Source of the DNA: Methanomassiliicoccaceae archaeon UBA480
Lineage (GTDB): Archaea; Thermoplasmatota; Thermoplasmata; Methanomassiliicoccales; Methanomethylophilaceae
DNA length: 5,831 nt
NCBI GenBank assembly: GCA_002506425.1
Contig: DAXO01000053.1
Location: 1-5,831 of the forward strand
Direction of reading: 5' to 3'
The notes under the pieces were generated by a model. That model saw only the letters and a program-made list of their open reading frames with translations, did not search any database and was not told the origin of the DNA. Shown piece after piece: positions 1 to 5,031 of the stretch. Position 1 is the stretch's first letter. The number at the start of each line of letters is the position of its first letter. The position numbers and the translations under genes are program-made.

Positions 1-81
1 GGCCTCGTCCCGATCCTCGAGGCGGAACGGGATGCACACGCGTGCTCTGTGACCTTCGAAGGAGCTTCAGGTTACCTATAA
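1..81. other. Ambiguous gene edge at left border
   Basis: Two readings are possible and neither is secure. On the plus strand, the frame starting at base 1 is open to a TAA at 79-81 and would be the last 26 residues of an upstream protein ending in ASGYL, with its stop inside the first TATA-like box. On the minus strand, a GTG at 39-37 opens a frame that runs off the window (first residues V/M-CIPFRLEDRDEA). Its codons almost all end in G or C, like the genes in this window, and the minus-strand reading of the TATA-like sequence at 84-77 would suit a short-leader divergent transcript. I recognise no family in either reading. The minus-strand reading has slightly better codon use. Confidence 0.3.
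53..62. promoter_or_regulatory. Palindrome upstream of TATA box, candidate operator
   Basis: CCTTCGAAGG is a perfect 10-base palindrome centred about 23 bp upstream of the centre of the first TATA-like box. A site in this position could bind a dimeric regulator of the leu promoter, or of a divergent gene if one starts at base 39. No matching site was seen elsewhere in the window, and it lies inside both possible edge reading frames, so its role is unproven. Confidence 0.3.
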
Positions 82-84
82 ATA
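77..84 (+). promoter_or_regulatory. TATA box 1 of the leu operon
   Basis: TATAAATA lies in a short A+T-rich island within otherwise G+C-rich DNA, as expected for an archaeal TBP site. With the usual archaeal spacing (box centre about 26-27 bp before the start), transcription would begin near base 107. That transcript would carry the ribosome-binding site of the leader peptide (114-118) and the whole 5' arm of the inverted repeat (107-114). This is the box that best fits the leader architecture. Confidence 0.6.
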
Positions 85-88
85 CGGT

Positions 89-97
89 TATAAAATA
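89..97 (+). promoter_or_regulatory. TATA box 2, alternative leu promoter
   Basis: TATAAAATA follows the first box by 12 bp. By normal archaeal spacing it would start transcripts near base 119, only about 8 nt before the leader ATG. Such an RNA would lack both the leader's GAGGT site and the 5' arm of the inverted repeat. If both boxes are used, the operon would have two transcript forms with different leader behaviour. Confidence 0.45.
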
Positions 98-113
98 GGC
101 CGTATCACCGTCA

Positions 114-118
114 GAGGT
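114..118 (+). promoter_or_regulatory. Ribosome-binding site of the leader peptide
   Basis: GAGGT lies 8 nt before the ATG at 127 and uses the same core as the leuA site. It supports real translation of the 14-codon leader ORF. Its first G is also the last base of the 5' arm of the inverted repeat. Confidence 0.65.
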
Positions 119-126
119 CTATAGAA

Positions 127-171
127 ATGATCTGCAACGCTACATCGGTCCTGCTTCTTCTGCAGCTTTGA
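127..171 (+). CDS. Leucine-rich leader peptide, attenuator-like
   Basis: A 14-residue ORF, MICNATSVLLLLQL, ends at TGA (169-171), 33 nt before the leuA start. Codons 9-12 are four consecutive leucines (CTG CTT CTT CTG), followed by Gln and a fifth Leu (CTT). The ORF has its own GAGGT site at good spacing. In enterobacterial leu operons a short leader with four adjacent leucine codons senses charged tRNA-Leu by ribosome stalling. Here the same features precede a leucine operon with archaeal promoter elements. CTT is otherwise very rare in the window: I find none in leuA and one in leuC (near 2609), so the peptide is enriched in a codon the genes avoid. The role as a cis-acting leucine sensor is inferred. 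The peptide itself probably has no function apart from its translation. The 34-base spacer (171-204) holds no terminator hairpin with a T-tract, so a copy of the E. coli mechanism is unlikely. Confidence 0.75.
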   Translation: MICNATSVLLLLQL

Positions 172-193
172 AGACACGATTAGCTGACGGTTT

Positions 194-199
194 GAGGTG
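194..199 (+). promoter_or_regulatory. Ribosome-binding site of leuA
   Basis: GAGGTG sits 5 nt before ATG 205 and fixes that start over the in-frame ATG at 238. It lies 3 nt after the 3' arm of the inverted repeat. A weak local pairing of GACAC (173-177) with GTGTT (197-201) could mask part of it. Confidence 0.75.
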
Positions 200-204
200 T
201 TAAA

Positions 205-1782
205 ATGGAGTCTCAGACCAGTGATAACGCTCGGGACATGCTCGCGATAAGCCCTTACAACAAGTTGGCTCTCCCGAAGCTGCCCGAGGGAAGGGGACCC
301 ATACAGATCTTCGATACGACCCTCCGCGACGGGGAGCAGGCACCCGGCATCGCCCTCAGCCCCGACGAGAAGGTCAAGATAGCCCAGGCCCTCGACGATT
401 TCGGAGTCGACTACATCGAGGCCGGCTTCGCCGTCTCCAGCGACATCGAGAAGGAGACGATCAAGCGCATAATGGACTGCGGCATGCATGCGACGGTCCT
501 CAGCCTCGCCCGTTCCGTGAAGCGCGACATAGACGCCGCGGCGGACACCGGCGTGAAGTACGTCCACACGTTCATCGGGACCAGCCCGCTCCACCGCGAG
601 TACAAGCTCAAGATGTCCAAGGAGGAGATCATCGAGCGCGCCGTGGAGTCAGTCGAGTACGCCCGCTCCCGCGGAATGGAGGTCCAGTTCTCCTGCGAGG
701 ACGCCACGAGGACCGAGCTCGACTACATGCTCGAGGTCTACAAGGCCGTCGTCGACGCCGGAGCGTGCGCAATCAACGTCCCCGACACTGTAGGCGTCAT
801 AGTCCCCCAGGGAATGTCCTATCTCATCTCGAAGATCGCGGAGCAGATCAAGGTGCCCATCAGCGTCCACTGCCACAACGACATGGGCCTCGCGGTGGCG
901 AACACCATCGCGGCCGTCGAGGCCGGCGCTACGATCTGCCAGGCCACCATCAACGGCATCGGCGAGCGCACAGGGAACGCGTCTCTCGAGGAGGTCGCCG
1001 TGAACCTGTTCGCGAACTACGACGTCAGGACCGTGGACCTCTCCAAGATCGGCAGGGTCTGCAGGATGGTCGAGCGCACCACCGGGTTCCCCATGGCGTA
1101 CAACAAGCCCATCGTCGGACGCAACGCGTTCGCCCACGAATCCGGGATCCACGTGCACGGCGTCATGGGCAATTCCGCGACGTACGAGCCGTTCCTCCCC
1201 GAGCTCGTGGGAGTGGACAGGCACATCGTCATAGGGAAGCACTCCGGAGAGCACTCCGTCCGCGGAAGGCTCGACGCCCTCCGCATACCCTTCCCGGAGG
1301 ACCGCATGCCCCAGCTGATGGAGGCCATCAAGGAGGCCGCCGTCGGCGACAAGGAGATCGACGACGCCGAGCTCATGGCCCTCGTGGACCACGTACTCTG
1401 CAACACCGCGCCCGGCGAGAACGCCGTGGTCCTGGACGGCGTGGCCGTCCTCACCGGCAAGGGGGTGACGAGCACCGCGACCGTGAACCTCACGGTCAAG
1501 GGCGAGAAGCGCACCGTCGCCGAGATCGGAGTCGGTCCGGTCGACGCGGCCATCAAGGCGATCGCTTCGGCCGTCGGCGGGAACTACTCGCTCGAGGAGT
1601 ACAAGCTCGCCGCGATAAACGGGCAGTCCAGCTCGCTGTGCGAGGCGACCGTGATGGTGCGCAACCACGCCCGCGAGGGAACAGGATTGGCGGTGGGCAA
1701 ATCGGTCGGACCCGATGTGGTCCAGACATCCATAGATGCGATGATAGCGGCCATAAACCGCGACTATTCCAGGGATCAGTGA
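205..1782 (+). CDS. leuA: 2-isopropylmalate synthase
   Basis: The enzyme condenses 2-ketoisovalerate with acetyl-CoA to 2-isopropylmalate, the committed step of leucine synthesis, in the cytoplasm. The protein is 525 residues. After a lead of about 30 residues comes the TIM-barrel start FDTTLRDGEQ (36-45), with Asp37 as metal ligand and Arg41 as catalytic arginine. Other visible family motifs are VHCHND (221-226, metal-binding His222/His224), NGIGERTGNAS (250-260), HESGIHVHGV (311-320) and GKHSG (344-348). Residues from about 405 to 522 form the C-terminal regulatory (LeuA dimer) domain, which usually carries leucine feedback inhibition. That domain and the length argue against homocitrate synthase (AksA), which is about 390 residues without it. 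Citramalate synthase (CimA) has the same architecture and cannot be excluded by sequence alone. IEAGFAVSS (71-79) and the leucine-rich leader favour LeuA. The GAGGTG site supports ATG 205. It is the first large gene of the operon. Confidence 0.92.
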   Translation: MESQTSDNARDMLAISPYNKLALPKLPEGRGPIQIFDTTLRDGEQAPGIALSPDEKVKIAQALDDFGVDYIEAGFAVSSDIEKETIKRIMDCGMHATVLSLARSVKRDIDAAADTGVKYVHTFIGTSPLHREYKLKMSKEEIIERAVESVEYARSRGMEVQFSCEDATRTELDYMLEVYKAVVDAGACAINVPDTVGVIVPQGMSYLISKIAEQIKVPISVHCHNDMGLAVANTIAAVEAGATICQATINGIGERTGNASLEEVAVNLFANYDVRTVDLSKIGRVCRMVERTTGFPMAYNKPIVGRNAFAHESGIHVHGVMGNSATYEPFLPELVGVDRHIVIGKHSGEHSVRGRLDALRIPFPEDRMPQLMEAIKEAAVGDKEIDDAELMALVDHVLCNTAPGENAVVLDGVAVLTGKGVTSTATVNLTVKGEKRTVAEIGVGPVDAAIKAIASAVGGNYSLEEYKLAAINGQSSSLCEATVMVRNHAREGTGLAVGKSVGPDVVQTSIDAMIAAINRDYSRDQ

Positions 1783-1787
1783 AGAAA

Positions 1788-3047
1788 ATGGCAGGCAAGA
1801 CGATCGCGGAGAAGATCCTCTCCAGGAAATCCGGCACGGACGCCCGCGCCGGGCAGATAGTCATAGCCGATGTGGACTACGTGATGGTCAACGACGTCAC
1901 GGGCCCCATCGCCTTCAGGGAGTACGAGAAGCTCGGGACCGACAGGCTGTACAAGGACAGGATGGTCCTCATCCCGGACCACTACGTCCCGGCCAAGGAC
2001 ATAGACTCCGCGGCCCAGGCCAAGGAGATGCGCGAGTTCGCGCAGAAGCACCAGATACCGAACTATTTCGAGATCGGCAGGAGCGGCGTATGCCACCAGC
2101 TGATGGTCGAGGAGGGCTTCGCGGCTCCCGGCAGGCTCATAGTCGGAGCCGACTCGCACACCTGCACGTACGGAGCGGTCAACGCGCTGTCCACCGGAAT
2201 CGGATCCACCGAGGCCGCGGCGGTCTTCGCCACCGGCAGGCTCTGGTTCAAGGTCCCGGAGACTATCAAGGTCGTCGTCAAGGGGAAGTTCAACAGGTAC
2301 GTCGGGGGCAAGGACCTCATCCTGAAGATCATCACCGACATCGGCGTCGACGGGGCCAACTACAAGGCCTTCGAGTTCCACGGCGATGTCCAGAACATCA
2401 GCGTTCCGGACAGGCTCGCCATCTCCAACATGGCCATCGAGGCCGGCGGCAAGGCCGGTATCTTCCCGTGCGACGAGCTGACCCGCGAGTACATCAAGGA
2501 CAGCGTCCGCGGAGAATACGAGGCTGTGGACGCGGACGACGACGCGGTCTACTGCAGGACGCTCGAGTACGACCTCTCGGAGCTCGAGCCCTTCGTGTCC
2601 TATCCCCACCTTCCGAGCAACGGACGCCCCGTGAAGGAAGCGGACGTCAGGATCGACCAGGCCTACCTGGGATCGTGCACCAACGGAAGGATCGAGGACA
2701 TGCGCATCGGAGCCGAGATCCTCAGGGGCCGCCATGTCGCGCCCGGAGTGAGGATGATCGTGGTCCCCGCATCGCAGAGGGTCCTGAAGCAGATGGCCGA
2801 CGAGGGCCTCATCGACGTGTTCCTCGAGGCCGGCGCGTTCGTGTCCGGTCCGACCTGCGGCGCATGCCTCGGAGGATACATGGGCATACTCGCGCCCGGA
2901 GAGGTCGCGGTCGCATCCACCAACCGCAACTTCATCGGAAGGATGGGCGCCAAGGACTCGTACGTGTATCTGGCCGGCCCGGCCGTCGTCGCGGCCTCCG
3001 CGGTCGCAGGACGCATCGTCACCCCGGACGACCTGGAGGGGATGTGA
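1788..3047 (+). CDS. leuC: 3-isopropylmalate dehydratase, large subunit
   Basis: With LeuD it isomerises 2-isopropylmalate to 3-isopropylmalate through isopropylmaleate, using a [4Fe-4S] cluster. At 419 residues it has the length of the archaeal-type large subunit, which is shorter than the bacterial form of about 470. The three expected cluster cysteines are present: Cys297 in GSCTNGR and Cys357 and Cys360 in GPTCGACLGG. ADSHTCTYGA (121-130) and the N-terminal TIAEKIL are also family signatures. The start is ATG 1788, 5 nt after the leuA stop. No strong ribosome-binding site is seen, so translation is probably coupled to leuA. A GTG at 1779, overlapping the leuA TGA, would add three residues and is a weaker alternative. 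The paralogous methanogen homoaconitase (AksD) is hard to separate from LeuC by sequence; the operon partners decide for LeuC. Confidence 0.94.
   Translation: MAGKTIAEKILSRKSGTDARAGQIVIADVDYVMVNDVTGPIAFREYEKLGTDRLYKDRMVLIPDHYVPAKDIDSAAQAKEMREFAQKHQIPNYFEIGRSGVCHQLMVEEGFAAPGRLIVGADSHTCTYGAVNALSTGIGSTEAAAVFATGRLWFKVPETIKVVVKGKFNRYVGGKDLILKIITDIGVDGANYKAFEFHGDVQNISVPDRLAISNMAIEAGGKAGIFPCDELTREYIKDSVRGEYEAVDADDDAVYCRTLEYDLSELEPFVSYPHLPSNGRPVKEADVRIDQAYLGSCTNGRIEDMRIGAEILRGRHVAPGVRMIVVPASQRVLKQMADEGLIDVFLEAGAFVSGPTCGACLGGYMGILAPGEVAVASTNRNFIGRMGAKDSYVYLAGPAVVAASAVAGRIVTPDDLEGM
3035..3039 (+). promoter_or_regulatory. Ribosome-binding site of leuD
   Basis: GGAGG within the last codons of leuC lies 8 nt before the leuD ATG at 3048. 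It gives leuD strong initiation of its own although the two genes abut (TGA immediately followed by ATG). Confidence 0.65.
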
Positions 3048-3530
3048 ATGGAACCGATCAAGGGAAGGGTCTGGGTGTTCGGCGACAACGTCGACACCGA
3101 CCAGATAATACCGGCCGAGAGGCTGCTCGCGGCCAATCTCGACCATCTCAACGACTACATATTCGAGAAGGTCAGGCCCGGCTTCGCCCAGCAGGTGAGG
3201 AAAGGCGACATACTCGTCGCCGGAAGGAACTTCGGCTGCGGATCCAGCAGGGAGCACGCCCCCCTGTCGCTCCGCGAGGCGGGATTCTCCTGCATCATAG
3301 CCGAGAGCTTCGCCAGGATCTTCTACCGCAACTCCATGGACACCGGCCTGCTCCTCGTCGAGTGCAAGGTCGATGCCGAGGAGGGCGACACCGCCGTCGT
3401 CGACGTCGATGCCGGGAAGGTCGAGATCGATGGGAAGGAGTACACCTTCCCCGAGTACCCGCCGTTCATCACCGAGCTGATCAGGTCCGGCGGGCTCATG
3501 AACCTCATCAGGGAGGGGAAGTTCCGATGA
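3048..3530 (+). CDS. leuD: 3-isopropylmalate dehydratase, small subunit
   Basis: This is the swivel-domain subunit that completes the LeuCD isomerase active site. It is 160 residues, the usual archaeal length of about 160-170. Family motifs are FGDNVDTDQIIP (11-22), the substrate-binding NFGCGSSREHAP (61-72) and SFARIFYRN (87-95). The substrate-specificity loop after IIP reads AERLLAANL. Methanogen homoaconitase small subunits have YLRT here, and in this protein the aligned residues are RLLA (25-28), so the arginine is replaced by Leu27. A hydrophobic residue fits isopropylmalate, with its aliphatic side chain, better than homoaconitate. The start directly follows the leuC stop, and the gene overlaps leuB by 4 bases (ATGA at 3527-3530). 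Confidence 0.93.
   Translation: MEPIKGRVWVFGDNVDTDQIIPAERLLAANLDHLNDYIFEKVRPGFAQQVRKGDILVAGRNFGCGSSREHAPLSLREAGFSCIIAESFARIFYRNSMDTGLLLVECKVDAEEGDTAVVDVDAGKVEIDGKEYTFPEYPPFITELIRSGGLMNLIREGKFR
3512..3516 (+). promoter_or_regulatory. Ribosome-binding site of leuB
   Basis: GGAGG in the final codons of leuD lies 10 nt before ATG 3527. Together with the ATGA stop-start overlap it fixes the leuB start and suggests coupled translation of leuD and leuB. Confidence 0.6.
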
Positions 3531-4648
3531 AGCACATAGCAGTGATTCCCGGAGACGGGATAGGCAAGGAGGTCATCGCGGCCGGAATGGACGTTCTGGA
3601 GGCGGTGTCGCAGATATCGTCGTTCCAGTTCGAGCCCGAATACGTGGACATAGGATCGGAGAGGTACCTGCGCACCGGAGAGCTCCTCACCGATGCGGAC
3701 ATCGACCTCCTGAAGAGCAAGGACGCAATCTACTTCGGCGCCATCGGCGACCCCCGCGTGAAGCCCGGGGTGCTGGAGCAGGGCATCCTCCTGAAGATGA
3801 GGGCGGTCTTCGACCAGTACATCAACCTCCGCCCCGTGACGTCGTGGTTCCCGCTCGTCCCTCTGAAGAGGGAGGTCCCGTTCGACATCCACTTCCTCAG
3901 GGAGAACACCGAGGACTTCTACATGGGCGCCAACGGGTACTTCGGGCCGTCGCACGGCGACAAGGCCCACGTCCACGTGGAGAGGGAGCTGTACACGCTC
4001 GACATCGACGTCGATGCCAGGTCCTCGGACAACGACGACTTCGCCTTCGAGATCGGACTGCTCTCGAAGAAAGGGGTCACGAGGTTCGCGGACTACTGCT
4101 GCAGGTACGCTTCGGACCGCGGCGAGAAGAAGGTCACCCTGGTGGACAAGGCCAACGTCATCACCAAGAACTACGGCATGCAGCGCGAGATCTTCGCCCA
4201 GAAGACTAAGGAGTACGGCCTGGACCTGGAGTTCATGTTCGTCGACGCCATGGCCATGGCGATGATCGTCCGCCCCGAGACGTTCGGCACCGTCGCGGTC
4301 CCCAACCTGTTCGGGGACATCCTCACCGATCTGGGAGCGCAGCTCCAGGGAGGACTGGGGATGGGAGGGAGCGGGAACATCAACCCGAACGGAGTGAGCA
4401 TGTTCGAGCCCATCCACGGATCCGCTCCGGATATCGCGGGACGCGGCATCGCCAACCCCATAGCGGCCGTGCTCGCCGCACAGATGCTCCTGGAGAACCA
4501 GGGATTCCCCGAGGAGGGCAGGATGCTCCACGACGCGGTGAGGCACGCCCTCGACGCCAAGGAGACCACCCCGGACCTCGGAGGATGCATGTCCACGTCC
4601 GAGGTCGGCAAGGCGATCGCCGCCTTCGTCCTCAAGGGGAAGGCCTGA
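3527..4648 (+). CDS. leuB: 3-isopropylmalate dehydrogenase
   Basis: It oxidises 3-isopropylmalate and decarboxylates it to 2-ketoisocaproate with NAD+. The product is 373 residues, starting MKHIAVIPGDGIGKEV. Family features are the paired arginines Arg92 and Arg102 (R-x9-R) preceded by Leu88/Leu89, which suit an isopropyl side chain; ENTEDFY (127-132); Tyr156; VDKANV with Lys208; VDAMAM with Asp240; and FGDILTD with Asp264 and Asp268 for the metal. HGSAPDIAGRGIANP has Asp302-Ile303, the pattern of NAD+ rather than NADP+ users. It is longer than the methanogen LeuB and AksF enzymes of about 330 residues. The stretch GAIGDPRVKPGVLEQGILLKMR resembles the tartrate/isopropylmalate dehydrogenase branch common in bacteria, so this gene may have a different history from its neighbours. 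Tartrate or another hydroxyacid is a possible alternative substrate, but operon context favours LeuB. Confidence 0.9.
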   Translation: MKHIAVIPGDGIGKEVIAAGMDVLEAVSQISSFQFEPEYVDIGSERYLRTGELLTDADIDLLKSKDAIYFGAIGDPRVKPGVLEQGILLKMRAVFDQYINLRPVTSWFPLVPLKREVPFDIHFLRENTEDFYMGANGYFGPSHGDKAHVHVERELYTLDIDVDARSSDNDDFAFEIGLLSKKGVTRFADYCCRYASDRGEKKVTLVDKANVITKNYGMQREIFAQKTKEYGLDLEFMFVDAMAMAMIVRPETFGTVAVPNLFGDILTDLGAQLQGGLGMGGSGNINPNGVSMFEPIHGSAPDIAGRGIANPIAAVLAAQMLLENQGFPEEGRMLHDAVRHALDAKETTPDLGGCMSTSEVGKAIAAFVLKGKA

Positions 4649-5031
4649 TGATAACCCTGGAGCTCTCGGTCGAGTGTCCCGACGAGGCGTCCGCCCGCGC
4701 CCTCATGGAGGCGGTCGGACCCGACAACGGCGGATACGTGGAATCGGAGCTCCACGGGAACCAAATCGTTTTCAGGATGGGGTCGGAGTCGGCGGGAACC
4801 CTCAGGAACACCGCCGACGACCTCATGGCATGTCTGAAGACCGCCTCCGAGGCGGCAGGCATCGGAAGAAGCGGGGAACGATCGTGGAATCCGCGACTGC
4901 AGAAAAGCAGGAAATTTCGTGGAAATCCGCAGAAACAGGCCCAGAATGAAACTGATTTTATTTTCGCCTGTCACCGTCGACGGATCCTATTGCTGAAGAG
5001 ACCGGATCGGCGGGATGTCAAGACTCCGTGA
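4648..5031 (+). CDS. pcc1: KEOPS complex subunit Pcc1, with atypical C-terminus
   Basis: Pcc1 is the small dimerising subunit of the KEOPS complex, which makes the t6A modification at position 37 of ANN-decoding tRNAs. The start ATG overlaps the leuB stop (TGATG at 4646-4650), so it is the fifth gene of the leu operon. The 127-residue product carries the whole family core in its first 70 residues: ITLELSVEC, then GPDNGGYVESEL (24-35) and GTLRNTADDLMACLKTA (50-66). Archaeal Pcc1 is normally about 75-90 residues. The remaining part, from about 73, is rich in Arg/Lys and uses codons rare upstream (AGA, CGA, TTT, ATT, CTA). It also reads through a probable terminator and overlaps the convergent gene by 14 bases. 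One extra G in the GGGG run at 4873-4876 would instead give a 100-residue protein ending at a TGA at 4947-4949. So a frameshift, natural or from assembly, is possible. The core identification is firm and the C-terminus is not. Confidence 0.83.
   Translation: MITLELSVECPDEASARALMEAVGPDNGGYVESELHGNQIVFRMGSESAGTLRNTADDLMACLKTASEAAGIGRSGERSWNPRLQKSRKFRGNPQKQAQNETDFIFACHRRRILLLKRPDRRDVKTP
4956..4964 (+). terminator. T-rich terminator of the leu-pcc1 operon
   Basis: TTTTATTTT stands out in G+C-rich DNA and lies 7 bases after the TGA at 4947-4949 in the alternative pcc1 frame. Archaeal RNA polymerase ends transcripts at such oligo-T tracts, and no hairpin is required. It lies in the space before the convergent gene, where an operon terminator is expected. 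Confidence 0.55.

Larger units (their letters stand above)
107..191 (+). promoter_or_regulatory. Leader region with long-range inverted repeat
   Basis: ACCGTCAG (107-114) is the exact reverse complement of CTGACGGT (184-191), so the leader RNA can close on itself with an 8-bp helix. The helix would end just before the leuA ribosome-binding site and overlap the start of the leader peptide's site. Competing shorter pairings are visible: CAGCT (163-167) with AGCTG (182-186), CTGC (151-154) with GCAG (162-165), TCTTC (156-160) with GAAGA (170-174), and CTGCA (132-136) with TGCAG (161-165). Several fall within the leucine codons, so the position of a ribosome could choose between them. No T-run suitable for intrinsic termination lies between the leader ORF and leuA. 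The folds were read by eye, not computed. Confidence 0.5.

Noticed and set aside
127..204. Classic terminator hairpin with U-tract as in E. coli leu attenuation
   Set aside because: No run of four or more T lies between the leader stop and leuA, and the spacer is too short for a stable terminator stem.
88..594. 168-residue minus-strand ORF over the leader and leuA start
   Set aside because: It is antisense to leuA with no recognisable family. Open antisense frames are common opposite G+C-rich genes, and its end overlaps the TATA boxes.
649..1668. 339-residue minus-strand ORF inside leuA
   Set aside because: The composition (rich in Asp, Gly, His, Val, Arg) is typical of the mirror of a G+C-rich gene. 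LeuA motifs on the other strand explain the region.
765..1787. Upstream extension of the leuC frame into leuA
   Set aside because: The extension is Arg/His-rich out-of-frame leuA sequence. LeuC homology begins at ATG 1788.
1776..3257. 493-residue minus-strand ORF opposite leuC and leuD
   Set aside because: It is an antisense shadow that spans two well-supported genes and has no family features.
2090..3526. Upstream extension of the leuB frame into leuC and leuD
   Set aside because: It is an out-of-frame translation of leuC and leuD. LeuB homology begins at ATG 3527, with a GGAGG site.
3323..4546. 407-residue minus-strand ORF opposite leuD and leuB
   Set aside because: It is an antisense shadow and crosses a gene junction on the opposite strand.
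4585..4647. Earlier ATG for pcc1
   Set aside because: The added residues are out-of-frame leuB sequence. The ATG at 4648 overlaps the leuB stop, and the family core starts directly there.
205..4648. Coenzyme B (homocitrate/homoaconitate) operon in place of leucine synthesis
   Set aside because: LeuA carries the C-terminal regulatory domain that AksA lacks, LeuD lacks YLRT, and the leader is rich in leucine codons.
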